A stretch of DNA of 9,043 nt. It comes from Chloroflexota bacterium. Lineage in GTDB: Bacteria; Chloroflexota; Limnocylindria; Limnocylindrales; CSP1-4. The position numbers and the translations under genes were made by a program. A model generated the notes under the pieces. That model did no database searches. It was not told where the DNA came from and was given only the letters and a program-made list of their open reading frames with translations. The stretch lies in the NCBI GenBank assembly GCA_021785115.1, contig JAJYGO010000179.1, forward strand, positions 1-9,043. The letters are read 5' to 3'. Below are positions 1-6,889 of the stretch, one piece after another (position 1 is the first letter of the stretch; each line of letters opens with the position of its first letter).

Positions 1-1234
1 CCGCGGCCGCCCCGAACCTGGCCTCGACGCCCGCCCGAAGGGCGAGGGGATCGAACGTCTCGCGGCGCGCCAGCGTCTCCAGGATCGCGCCGGCCATCGC
101 CTCCGGGTCGTCGACCGGCACGAGCGGACCGGCGGCGGGCGGGTCTGTCCCGAGGATCCCGTCCGCCCCGCCCGAGCGCGTGGCCACCACGGGCAGGCCC
201 GACGCCAGCGCCTCGACCAGCACGACCCCGAACGTCTCGTACCGGCTGGCGTGCACGAAGACGTCCGCCCGGGCCATGGCGTCGGCCACGCCGGCTCGAT
301 CGACCGCCGGGTCGAACGCCACCGCGTCGCCCACGCCCAGCTCCGCCGCGCGTGCTCGCCAGCGCGCCTCGTCCTCGGCGGTGGGCGACCGGCCGACCAG
401 CCGCAACGTGAGGTCGGGTCGCCGTGCCCGGGCCAGCGCGAACGCCTCGAGCAGCGTGACGATCCCCTTGTCCGGCTTGCGCGTGCCGACGTAGAGGAGC
501 TCGCCGCGCCGCCGCTCCGAGGCCGGCGGCGCCCGGAACAACTCCACCGGCACTGCGTTCGGCACGACCTCCAGCCGCTCGTCGAGCACCCCCGCCAGGT
601 CCGGCAGCGCGGCGCGCAGCTCGGCGCCGAGCGCTTCCGAGACGACGACGATCCGCGCGGCCCCCTGCACGACCGACGCGTACCGGCGGCGGACATCGGG
701 ATCCCGGAGCAGGTCACGGGTGCGCGAGGAGTGCTCCGTGACGACGTACGGGATCCCGAGCATGCCGGCCGCTCTCGCCGCGAGCTCGCCGTCGGGAAAC
801 CCGGTGTGCGCGTGCAGCACGTCGAACGTCACGCCGCGCTCGACCAGGCCCTCCACGAACGGCACGAACGCGGCGAGGTGATCGTCCCCTTCGGCGGCCG
901 CCGGATCCTCCGGCCCCGATGCGACGGGGAGGCGCGCCACGGGAACTCCTCCGAGGTGGGGCCAGGTGCCCACCACCGCCGGCCAGCCTCCCGGCGTGAG
1001 GGCATCCGGGCGGCCCCGTGCCGGTTCGCTGAAGCGGGCATGGATCGCCTCGCGCTCGGGTTCGCGGCGCTCGGGGACGCGGTTCAGGCGGACGAACTCG
1101 AAGGAGGCCACCGTCGGCTCGACCTGTCCCGAGGCGACGAGGGCGTCGACCTGGTCGGCCACGAACGAGCCGCGCACCGGGTCGTCGACGGCGGGGTACC
1201 AGCGCGCGACGACCAACACGCGGAGGAGCGGCAT
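1..1234 (-). CDS. GT4-family glycosyltransferase (C-terminus outside window)
   Basis: Read on the minus strand from ATG at 1234, this frame stays open for 411 codons and leaves the window at base 1, so the extreme C-terminus is missing. The product looks like a GT-B fold, GT4 retaining glycosyltransferase that moves a sugar from a nucleotide-sugar donor, probably for surface polysaccharide, glycolipid or glycoprotein at the cytoplasmic membrane. Visible landmarks are an N-terminal Rossmann strand (LRVLVVARWYP, residues 4-14), HAHTG at 141-145, TEHSS at 166-170, VVSEAL at 197-202, the interdomain VPNAVP at 224-229, YVGTRKPDKG at 248-257 opening the donor-binding domain, and ETFGVVLVE at 333-341, the EX7E motif, followed by ALASGLPVVATRSGG. 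No signal peptide or membrane helix is seen. The gene is divergent from a second glycosyltransferase and probably leaderless (TACACT seven bases before ATG). Acceptor and sugar cannot be told from sequence. The family call is firm. Confidence 0.93.
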   Translation of the reverse strand, partial: MPLLRVLVVARWYPAVDDPVRGSFVADQVDALVASGQVEPTVASFEFVRLNRVPERREPEREAIHARFSEPARGRPDALTPGGWPAVVGTWPHLGGVPVARLPVASGPEDPAAAEGDDHLAAFVPFVEGLVERGVTFDVLHAHTGFPDGELAARAAGMLGIPYVVTEHSSRTRDLLRDPDVRRRYASVVQGAARIVVVSEALGAELRAALPDLAGVLDERLEVVPNAVPVELFRAPPASERRRGELLYVGTRKPDKGIVTLLEAFALARARRPDLTLRLVGRSPTAEDEARWRARAAELGVGDAVAFDPAVDRAGVADAMARADVFVHASRYETFGVVLVEALASGLPVVATRSGGADGILGTDPPAAGPLVPVDDPEAMAGAILETLARRETFDPLALRAGVEARFGAAA

Positions 1235-1241
1235 GGCGCGG

Positions 1242-1247
1242 AGTGTA
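1242..1247 (-). promoter_or_regulatory. Putative -10 hexamer for the leftward glycosyltransferase
   Basis: On the minus strand the hexamer TACACT lies exactly seven bases before the ATG at 1234. A -10 element at this distance would place the transcription start on or next to the start codon, giving a leaderless mRNA. There is no Shine-Dalgarno sequence before the ATG, which agrees. No convincing -35 is visible. Confidence 0.5.
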
Positions 1248-1252
1248 CGGCC

Positions 1253-1286
1253 CGGGGCCGCCCGACTACCGGGGCCGTCCGACTAC
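1253..1286. repeat. 17-bp tandem direct repeat in the divergent promoter
   Basis: The unit CGGGGCCGYCCGACTAC occurs twice back to back (1253-1269 and 1270-1286) with one mismatch (C1261 against T1278). The second copy ends in the TAC of the rightward TACACT hexamer (1284-1289); in the first copy TAC is followed by CGG, so no hexamer is made there. It may be a recent duplication or a pair of protein-binding sites between the two divergent genes. Confidence 0.8.
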
Positions 1287-1289
1287 ACT
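1284..1289 (+). promoter_or_regulatory. Putative -10 hexamer for the rightward glycosyltransferase
   Basis: TACACT lies six bases before GTG 1296, so transcription would start at or next to the start codon, giving a leaderless mRNA. The same hexamer stands in mirror position for the leftward gene, which strengthens both calls. No Shine-Dalgarno sequence and no clear -35 are present. Confidence 0.5.
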
Positions 1290-1295
1290 CACCGT

Positions 1296-2717
1296 GTGAC
1301 CGCCCGACGCCGGGCCATCGTGCTCGTGCACAACCCGGTGGCCCCGTACTCCCGCGCGCTCCGAATCGCCCGCTCCCTCGAGGCCGAGGGCTGGGAGGTC
1401 CTGATCGCCGGAACCGCGCGGGCGGACCTGCCTGCCGAGGAGCTGGACGGGACCATCCGCATCGTGCGTGTCCGGCCCGCCGGCCCGCTCGCCGGCCTCG
1501 TCGAGCCCGCACGCGGCCGCCCGGCGTCCCTGGTGGCGCACGGAGACGCGGTCGTCGGTGCCGCCGGCCGGTTCCTCGCCCGGATTCCCGGCCTGCGCCT
1601 GCTCCGCGCCGCGCGTACCCCCACCCCGCGCCGCGTGCTGGGGGTCCTCCGCTGGCCGCTCCCCGCGCGCGCCTGGACCGAGGGGCTCCGGCGTGCACTG
1701 CCCCCCGCGGACCTCTACCACGCCTGCGGAATCGCCGCGCTGGTGGCCGCCACGGAGCTGGCCCGTGACGTTCGGGGACGGGGGTCGCGGGGCAAGCATC
1801 CCGCGGGAGGCCGAGGGTCGGACCGCCGTGCCGGCCGCGTGGTGTACGACGTCATCGACCTGTTCCTCGAGGGGAACGCTTATGCGACCATGCCGCGGCC
1901 ACTGAGGCGCCTGTACGAGCGCCGCGAGCTCGCCCTCGTGGGAAGCGCCGACGGCATCGTGACGGTGAACGAGGCACTCGCCGCCGAGCTGCGCCGCCGG
2001 TGGGCGCTCGCCGCGGAGCCGGCGGTGGTGCGCAACTGCCCTCCGTACCGGCCGCCACGCGAACCTTCTCCCGATGATCTCCGGCGCGCCACCGGCCTCC
2101 CCCCCACGACCCGAATCGTCCTGTTCCTGGGCATCCTGGGCGCCGACCGCGGGCTGCTCGAATCCGGCGAGGCCGTCCTGCGCCTCCCCGACGCCGCGTT
2201 TGTCGCCATGGGGTTCGGGCCCTGGTACGAGCGGATGCGGGCGCTCGACATGGACCCGCGCTTCGCCGGCCGCCACGTGACCCTGCCGCCGGTGCACCCC
2301 GACGACGTCCTGCGCTGGGCCGCCGGTGCCGACGCCGCGCTGATCGCCGTGCCGGGCGATTCGCTCAACCAGCGGCTGTCCACGCCCAACAAGTTCTGGG
2401 AGTCGCTCGCGGCGGGCGTGCCGCCGGTAGTGGGCCGCGACCTGGCGGTGATGCGCGAGATCGTTGAGCGGGATGACCTGGGCGCGGTGGCGGATCCGTC
2501 CGACCCGGACGACCTCGCGCGGGCCCTGCGGGAGGTGCTCGACGCGCCGCCGGAGGTTCGCGCGAGTCGACGCGCACGCGCGCTCGCTCTGCACCGTGAC
2601 CCGTACCGCTGGGACGTCCAGGTGCGTCCGCTGCTCGTCCTGGCGGCGCGTCTCGTGCCGGCTCCCGGCGGCGATGGGGTAGACTACGGCGTCCGACCGG
2701 CGGTCGAATCCCCCTGA
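1296..2717 (+). CDS. GT4-like glycosyltransferase
   Basis: This 473-residue protein is read from GTG 1296. The frame is open further upstream, but that part overlaps the divergent gene and shows no family similarity, and a -10-like hexamer sits six bases before this GTG. The product resembles GT-B, GT4-type glycosyltransferases. The N-terminal half has AIVLVHNP (7-14), ADLYHACG (138-145), VVYDVIDLF (182-190) and IVTVNEALAAEL (221-232). The C-terminal donor domain starts at RIVLFLGILGADRG (273-286) and carries FVAMGFGPW (302-310), PPVHPDDV (331-338) and TPNKFWESLAAGVPPVV (363-379), matching the usual nucleotide-sugar loop PNKxxExLAaGxPvv. Residues 158-180 are a Gly/Arg-rich insert just before the conserved YDVIDLF segment. 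No membrane helix is seen. The divergent neighbour is also a glycosyltransferase, so both may serve one glycan pathway; substrate unknown. Confidence 0.9.
   Translation: MTARRRAIVLVHNPVAPYSRALRIARSLEAEGWEVLIAGTARADLPAEELDGTIRIVRVRPAGPLAGLVEPARGRPASLVAHGDAVVGAAGRFLARIPGLRLLRAARTPTPRRVLGVLRWPLPARAWTEGLRRALPPADLYHACGIAALVAATELARDVRGRGSRGKHPAGGRGSDRRAGRVVYDVIDLFLEGNAYATMPRPLRRLYERRELALVGSADGIVTVNEALAAELRRRWALAAEPAVVRNCPPYRPPREPSPDDLRRATGLPPTTRIVLFLGILGADRGLLESGEAVLRLPDAAFVAMGFGPWYERMRALDMDPRFAGRHVTLPPVHPDDVLRWAAGADAALIAVPGDSLNQRLSTPNKFWESLAAGVPPVVGRDLAVMREIVERDDLGAVADPSDPDDLARALREVLDAPPEVRASRRARALALHRDPYRWDVQVRPLLVLAARLVPAPGGDGVDYGVRPAVESP
2680..2685 (+). promoter_or_regulatory. Putative -10 hexamer for the foldase-mazG-rph-rdgB run
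   Basis: TAGACT lies inside the last codons of the glycosyltransferase gene, about 90 bases before the foldase ATG at 2777. The same hexamer, again following GATGG, occurs at 8513-8518. It would give a leader of roughly 85 bases containing the hairpins at 2694-2747. No clear -35 is seen. The call rests only on similarity to the other TANNNT hexamers in this window. Confidence 0.35.
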
Positions 2718-2747
2718 CGACTCCTGCGGGGAGGGCGCGGTCGCGCC
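2694..2747 (+). promoter_or_regulatory. Short structured leader upstream of the foldase gene
   Basis: Three small inverted repeats lie between the glycosyltransferase end and the foldase start. CGACCG-G-CGGTCG is at 2694-2706. CTCC at 2721-2724 can pair with GGAG at 2730-2733, inside a strong Shine-Dalgarno-like GGGGAGG (2728-2734) that has no start codon behind it. GGCGCG-GT-CGCGCC is at 2734-2747. The actual start at 2777 has only GGAG (2761-2764) twelve bases upstream. No known riboswitch class is recognised. The second and third elements share base 2734, so they may compete. Confidence 0.35.
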
Positions 2748-2776
2748 TACAGCGGATCACGGAGCACGACTCTCGC

Positions 2777-4222
2777 ATGACCTTCCGGGCCCGGCCCGTC
2801 ACGCGCCGTGTGCGGCGTCTTCCAGCCCCGGACGATCGCCGGCAGCAGGTCGTGATCACCCTCGGATTCATCGCCCTGCCGATCGTCGCCGTGCTCATGC
2901 TCGCCGGCGTGGTGGGCGTGAGCTACTACTCGGACCACCTCGCGGCGATCGCGACCGTCGACGGGACCGGGATCAGCAGGGACCAGTGGGCGGCGCAACA
3001 GAAGGTCGACGCGTTCCGCTACTCGATCCTGCAGCGGCGGATCGCCGCCGCCCAGGCGGCGGGTCAGCTGGACCAGGCCACGGCGCAGCAGGACCTCCAG
3101 TACGTGAAGCAGCAGGTCGAGGCCATTCCGGCCGCCTCGGTCCAGGAGCTCATCGACCGGGTGCTCCAGGAGAAACTGGCGACACAGATGGGGATCTCGG
3201 TCAGCGGCGCGGAGGTCGACGCGCAGCTGGTGAAGGAGGCCAGCGCGGTCGAGCAGCGCAAGGTGCTCGCCATCTTCGTGGCGCCGGGCGCGACCCCCGC
3301 CACGACGGCCCCCATCCCGTCCGTGATCCCGTCCGTGACCCCCTCGCCGGCCCCGAGCACCGTCCCGGCCGCGTCTCCCGGCGTCCCCACCGCAGCCCAG
3401 GAGGCCCAGGCGAAGTCGCTGGCCGACCAGGCGCTCGCGGAACTGCAGGCCGGCACCCCGTTCGACCAGGTCGCGAAGGCGTTCTCCACCGACACCAGCG
3501 CGGCGGGCGGCGGTGACTACGGGTACATCACGGCGACCGATCCCGTGGACCCCGCCTGGGTCGCGGCCCTCTTCGCCCTGCCCGTCGGCGGCACGACCGA
3601 CGTGATCCAGGGCGCGGACGGCACCTTCCGCATCGGCCGCGTCACCGCCATCGTGCCGGCCACGACCGACCCGCGTTACCAGCAGGAACTCGCGCAGGCC
3701 GGGGTCAGCCTCGCCGCGTACCGCGACGCCATCCGCGGCGATCTCCTCCGGCAGAAGCTCGCGGCGAAGGTCCTCGCGAACGTCACCACCGGCAACATCG
3801 AGCAGGTCCACGCGTGGGAGATCAGGATCGCTCCCGGCGACGCCGTGACAGCCCGCGCGCAGACGATCGAGCAGGCGCTGGCGCAGCCGGGCGCGGACTT
3901 CGCCGCAGTCGCGCGGGTGAACTCGGACGCGCCCGACGCCGATTCGGGCGGCGACATGGGCTGGATCGCCCCGTACCAGCTCGCATCGGCGGTGCAGGAT
4001 GTCCTCTTCGGGCTGAAGGTCGGGCAGGTCAGCAGCCCCATCGCGCAGTCGGACGGCACGTATCTCTACATGGTCAGCCAACGGGCGCAGCGCCCGGTGG
4101 ACGCGACGCAGCAGGCGGCACTGGTGGCGAACGCGTTCACCAACTGGTACGAGGCACAGCGGGCGAAGGCCAGCGTCTGGCGATCGCCTGACGTCCCGGC
4201 CGCGACGGCCGGCCAGGTGTAG
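2777..4222 (+). CDS. Membrane-anchored tandem-parvulin peptidyl-prolyl isomerase (SurA/PrsA-like)
   Basis: The 481-residue product looks like an extracytoplasmic foldase that isomerises prolyl bonds and helps exported proteins fold. A basic N-terminus (residues 1-23) is followed by one hydrophobic helix at about 25-49, with no lipobox cysteine, so it is probably a signal anchor with the body outside the membrane. Residues 56-160 resemble a SurA/PrsA N-terminal chaperone region (VDGTGISRDQW, then Gln/Ala-rich helices). A first parvulin-like domain spans about 163-293 and contains a Pro/Ser/Thr/Ala linker at 169-205. The second, at about 344-437, is more complete: HAWEIRI (345-351), FAAVARVNSDAPDADSGGDMGWI (375-397, showing the usual S-G-G-D-G-W block) and VGQVSSPIAQSDGTYLYMV (415-433). 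It leads a run of genes, with mazG six bases downstream. The first domain is less canonical and may be non-catalytic. The family call is firm; clients are unknown. Confidence 0.88.
   Translation: MTFRARPVTRRVRRLPAPDDRRQQVVITLGFIALPIVAVLMLAGVVGVSYYSDHLAAIATVDGTGISRDQWAAQQKVDAFRYSILQRRIAAAQAAGQLDQATAQQDLQYVKQQVEAIPAASVQELIDRVLQEKLATQMGISVSGAEVDAQLVKEASAVEQRKVLAIFVAPGATPATTAPIPSVIPSVTPSPAPSTVPAASPGVPTAAQEAQAKSLADQALAELQAGTPFDQVAKAFSTDTSAAGGGDYGYITATDPVDPAWVAALFALPVGGTTDVIQGADGTFRIGRVTAIVPATTDPRYQQELAQAGVSLAAYRDAIRGDLLRQKLAAKVLANVTTGNIEQVHAWEIRIAPGDAVTARAQTIEQALAQPGADFAAVARVNSDAPDADSGGDMGWIAPYQLASAVQDVLFGLKVGQVSSPIAQSDGTYLYMVSQRAQRPVDATQQAALVANAFTNWYEAQRAKASVWRSPDVPAATAGQV
3314..3337 (+). repeat. 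12-bp tandem repeat in the parvulin linker
   Basis: ATCCCGTCCGTG occurs twice back to back (3314-3325 and 3326-3337) and encodes IPSV-IPSV. A diverged third copy follows (TPS). It keeps the frame and lengthens the Pro/Ser-rich linker inside the first parvulin domain. Confidence 0.85.
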
Positions 4223-4228
4223 GGAACG

Positions 4229-5485
4229 GTGCGAACGATGATCGATTCGCTCCTCGCCGAGGCGGCCGAACGGCACGGGATCCGCCACCTCGACGGCGTG
4301 CAGGTCGTGGGCACCGCGGCGCTCGCCCGGCGTGCGTTCGACCCGTCCTGGCCGCTGCTCCTCCTGCCGGACCGGGAAGATGCCCCGGTCGAATCGATCC
4401 GGACCCCCGGCTCGCCCGGCGACGCTCCGGCGCTGAGCGCATCCGCGGCCGAGCCCCGCGCCGACGAGCCGGCGTTCGAGCCCGCGGTCCTGCCGGGGAG
4501 AGCCGGGCACGGCGTCTCGCCGGTCGACGTGCTGGCCGCCCTGTATCCCGCCGGCCATCCTGCGCTGGGGTTCGGAAGTGCGCCCGACTCGACCGTCGGC
4601 GCGCTCGACTCGGTGGCTCTCGAAGCGGGCCCCCACCTGTTGCCGGCGCTCGATCCGCTGGCGAACCTCGCGAGCCCGCACGGCCTCCCCTGGATCGCGG
4701 CCCGGCTCCGGGCGCCCGGCGGCTGCCCGTGGGACCGCGAGCAGGATCACCGGTCGCTGCGGCCGTTCCTGCTCGAGGAGGCCTACGAGGTCTACGACGC
4801 GCTCGAGCACGGGGCCTCGCCCCACCTCGCGGAGGAGCTCGGTGACCTGCTTCTCCAGGTCGTGCTGCACGCGCAGATCGGGGCCGAGGAGGGGCTGTTC
4901 GACCTCGACGACGTCTACCGGCACATCGGGGCCAAGATCGTGCGGCGCCACCCCCACGTGTTCGCCGACGCGCAGGCCGCCACCGCCGGGGACGTGATCC
5001 AGAACTGGGAACGCATCAAGGCCGCCGAACGCGCGTCACGTGGCGGCGCGCCGCGCGCCACCGAATCGCTGCCCGCCGCGTTCGCCGGACTGGCCCGCTC
5101 GCTGCCGGCCCTCGCGTATTCCCAGGAGATGCAGGGACGCGCGTCGGCGCTCGGCTACGACTGGCCCGATGTCGAGGGCGTCATCGAGAAGCTCGAGGAA
5201 GAGGCCGTCGAGCTGCTGGAGGCGCAAACCGACGCCGAGCGTGCCGAGGAGTTCGGGGACCTGTTGCTGGTCCTGGTGAACCTGGGGCGCAAGCTTGGCG
5301 TCGACGCCGAGTCGGCGCTTCGCGCCGGCAACGCCAAGTTCGCACGCCGCTTCGCGCTCGTCGAGCGGTTCGCGGAGGAGCGCGGCCGCGCGCTCGATAC
5401 GATGACGTTCGAGGAGCTCGACGAGCTCTGGGATCGAGCCAAGGCCGTGGAGCGCGCGACCGGAACTGGGGAGGATCACGCATGA
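4229..5485 (+). CDS. mazG: Nucleoside triphosphate pyrophosphohydrolase MazG with degenerate N-terminal methylase-like extension
   Basis: MazG hydrolyses (d)NTPs to NMP and pyrophosphate, clearing aberrant or excess nucleotides in the cytoplasm. The 418-residue protein has two MazG all-alpha domains. The first begins at [18 protein letters not shown] (160-177) and has the metal-binding pattern EEAYE (183-187) and EELGD (202-206). The second has EEEAVE (323-328) and EEFGD (340-344). Both acidic sets are intact. The first 150 residues are extra compared with E. coli MazG (about 263 residues). Segments such as [24 protein letters not shown] (24-47) and [14 protein letters not shown] (102-115) recall the second half of the tetrapyrrole-methylase domain fused to MazG in YabN-type proteins, but the SAM-binding first half is absent. 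GTG 4229 follows AGGGAACG; ATG 4238 is an alternative. The gene starts six bases after the foldase and overlaps rph by ATGA, implying translational coupling. Confidence 0.93.
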   Translation: MRTMIDSLLAEAAERHGIRHLDGVQVVGTAALARRAFDPSWPLLLLPDREDAPVESIRTPGSPGDAPALSASAAEPRADEPAFEPAVLPGRAGHGVSPVDVLAALYPAGHPALGFGSAPDSTVGALDSVALEAGPHLLPALDPLANLASPHGLPWIAARLRAPGGCPWDREQDHRSLRPFLLEEAYEVYDALEHGASPHLAEELGDLLLQVVLHAQIGAEEGLFDLDDVYRHIGAKIVRRHPHVFADAQAATAGDVIQNWERIKAAERASRGGAPRATESLPAAFAGLARSLPALAYSQEMQGRASALGYDWPDVEGVIEKLEEEAVELLEAQTDAERAEEFGDLLLVLVNLGRKLGVDAESALRAGNAKFARRFALVERFAEERGRALDTMTFEELDELWDRAKAVERATGTGEDHA

Positions 5486-6213
5486 GCATCGGCGGCGCAC
5501 CGTATCGCCACGACGGCCGGCTGCCCGGCCAGCCGCGCCCCGTGACCCTGGAGCTGGGGGTGCAGAAATGGGCCGAGGGATCGTGCCTCATCCGCGTGGG
5601 TGACACCCACGTGGTGTGCGCCGCGACGCTGGAGGACCGGACCGCGCCCCATCTGCGAGGCAAGGGCCTCGGCTGGGTGACGGCCGAGTACTCGATGCTG
5701 CCCCGTGCCACGGCGGAACGGACGCCGCGCGAGGCCGTGCGCGGGCGGCAGGGCGGCCGCACCCAGGAGATCCAGCGGCTGATCGGCCGCTCGCTGCGCG
5801 GCGTGGTCGACCTGGCGAAGCTCGGTGAGCGCTCCGTGTCGATCGACTGCGACGTCCTGCAGGCGGACGGGGGCACACGAACCGCCTCGATCACGGGTGG
5901 ATACGTCGCGCTGGTGCTGGCCCTGCGCAGCCGGGGGCTGGAGGGGGCGCTCAGCGGCCGGGTCGCCGCGGTGAGCGTCGGCATCGTGGAGGGGCGCCCG
6001 GTGCTCGACCTCGACTACGAGGAGGACTCGCACGCCGAGGTGGACTTCAACGTCGTCGGCACCGACGCGGGAACGTACGTCGAGGTGCAGGGGACCGCCG
6101 AGGGGAAGCCGTTCGACCGAGCCTCGATGGCGACGCTGCTCGCGCTTGCGGACGACGGCCTGCGCGCGCTCTTCGCGGCCCAGGCGGAGGCGCTTGCCCC
6201 GGCCGGGCGCTGA
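5482..6213 (+). CDS. rph: Ribonuclease PH
   Basis: RNase PH is a phosphorolytic 3'-to-5' exoribonuclease that trims tRNA precursors and other RNAs, releasing nucleoside diphosphates. The 243-residue product matches the usual length (E. coli 238) and is collinear with the family: [18 protein letters not shown] (32-49), [18 protein letters not shown] (60-77), [20 protein letters not shown] (87-106), the phosphate-binding block [20 protein letters not shown] (121-140), VAAVSVGIV (161-169), [17 protein letters not shown] (176-192) and [11 protein letters not shown] (201-211). R93 and R133 correspond to B. subtilis R86 and R126, needed for phosphate and substrate binding. The start ATG overlaps the mazG stop, and rdgB follows after four bases. 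The rph-rdgB pairing occurs in many bacteria. No truncation or odd residue is seen. Confidence 0.97.
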   Translation: MSIGGAPYRHDGRLPGQPRPVTLELGVQKWAEGSCLIRVGDTHVVCAATLEDRTAPHLRGKGLGWVTAEYSMLPRATAERTPREAVRGRQGGRTQEIQRLIGRSLRGVVDLAKLGERSVSIDCDVLQADGGTRTASITGGYVALVLALRSRGLEGALSGRVAAVSVGIVEGRPVLDLDYEEDSHAEVDFNVVGTDAGTYVEVQGTAEGKPFDRASMATLLALADDGLRALFAAQAEALAPAGR

Positions 6214-6217
6214 GCCG

Positions 6218-6865
6218 GTGCGCACCCTCGTTGTCGCGACCCGCTCGGCCCACAAGCTCGCCGAGCTGCGAGAACTGCTGCACCTGCCCCTGACCCGGCT
6301 CGTGTCGCTGGACGACGTGGGGGTGGAGGCAGAGGCGCCGGAGGACGGCGACACGTTCGACTTGAACGCGATCTCCAAGGCGCGCTTCTACGCGGAGCGG
6401 ACGCGCCTGCCGACGCTGGCCGACGATTCCGGGCTGGAGGTCGACGCGCTCGGCGGCGGGCCCGGGGTACGCACGCGGCGCTACGCGGGCGAGCGTGCGA
6501 CCGACGAGCAGAACAACGAGAAGCTGCTCGACGAGATGCGGGGGCTGCCGCCGGCGCGCCGGGGTGCCCGCTATCGGTGTGTGCTCGCGCTGGTGGAACC
6601 CGGCCGACCACCGGGAAGGCCGGGCGTCTCGGGGGCCTCGGGCGCGTCGGACGTCGTCGTCCGCCGGGGTACCTTCGAGGGCCGCATCGCGACCGAGCCC
6701 CGGGGCACCGGAGGGTTCGGCTACGACCCCATCTTCGAGCCGGCCCGGGAGTCGCCGGGCGGCCGGACCGTGGGGCTGTATTCGGCGCAGGAGAAGAACC
6801 GGGTCTCGCACCGGGCCGCCGCCGCGCACGCGATGCGCCGGGTCCTCCGGGCGCGCGGGTACTGA
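6218..6865 (+). CDS. rdgB: Non-canonical purine NTP pyrophosphatase (RdgB/HAM1, XTP/dITP diphosphatase)
   Basis: This enzyme hydrolyses ITP, dITP and XTP to monophosphates, keeping deaminated purines out of nucleic acids. The 215-residue product has the family core: VVATRSAHKLAELRELL (5-21), DTFDLNAISKARFYA (45-59), LADDSGLEVDALGGGPGVRTRRYAG (67-91) with the catalytic DDSGL, RYRCVLALV (118-126), GTGGFGYDPIF (163-173) and SAQEKNRVSHRAAA (189-202). The substrate loop normally reads TxNxxK; here it is T8-R-S10-A-H-K13, with Ser replacing Asn. A Gly/Pro/Ser-rich insert (128-145) lies between two strands. I chose GTG 6218 because the family similarity starts there and it lies four bases after the rph stop; the open frame extends to ATG 6146, but that would lengthen the protein into rph without adding homology. 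There is no clear Shine-Dalgarno, so coupling to rph is likely. Confidence 0.93.
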   Translation: MRTLVVATRSAHKLAELRELLHLPLTRLVSLDDVGVEAEAPEDGDTFDLNAISKARFYAERTRLPTLADDSGLEVDALGGGPGVRTRRYAGERATDEQNNEKLLDEMRGLPPARRGARYRCVLALVEPGRPPGRPGVSGASGASDVVVRRGTFEGRIATEPRGTGGFGYDPIFEPARESPGGRTVGLYSAQEKNRVSHRAAAAHAMRRVLRARGY

Positions 6866-6888
6866 GCGACCGCTGCGCGGTCTCGCTC
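6864..6888 (+). promoter_or_regulatory. Bulged hairpin in the rdgB-permease gap
   Basis: GAGCG (6864-6868) pairs with CGCTC (6884-6888) and ACCGC (6869-6873) with GCGGT (6877-6881), leaving triloop TGC and a CT bulge: ten base pairs in 25 bases. It starts in the rdgB stop codon and ends one base before the permease ATG, so it fills the gap where a ribosome site should be. There is no T-run, so it is not a classic intrinsic terminator. It might attenuate, or tie to coupling, the translation of the permease. Confidence 0.45.
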
Positions 6889-6889
6889 C

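Noticed and set aside
966..1295. An upstream extension of the rightward glycosyltransferase to ATG 966
   Set aside because: It overlaps the divergent gene, is basic and low-complexity, and the GT fold begins just after GTG 1296, which has a promoter-like hexamer at leaderless distance.
251..1768. A 505-codon plus-strand open frame opposite the left glycosyltransferase
   Set aside because: The minus strand encodes a clear GT4 protein with all motifs in order; this frame has none.
2747..4957. A 736-codon minus-strand open frame opposite the foldase and mazG genes
   Set aside because: It mirrors two well-supported plus-strand genes, is Arg/Gly/Asp/His-rich without any motif, and is a normal by-product of very high GC content.
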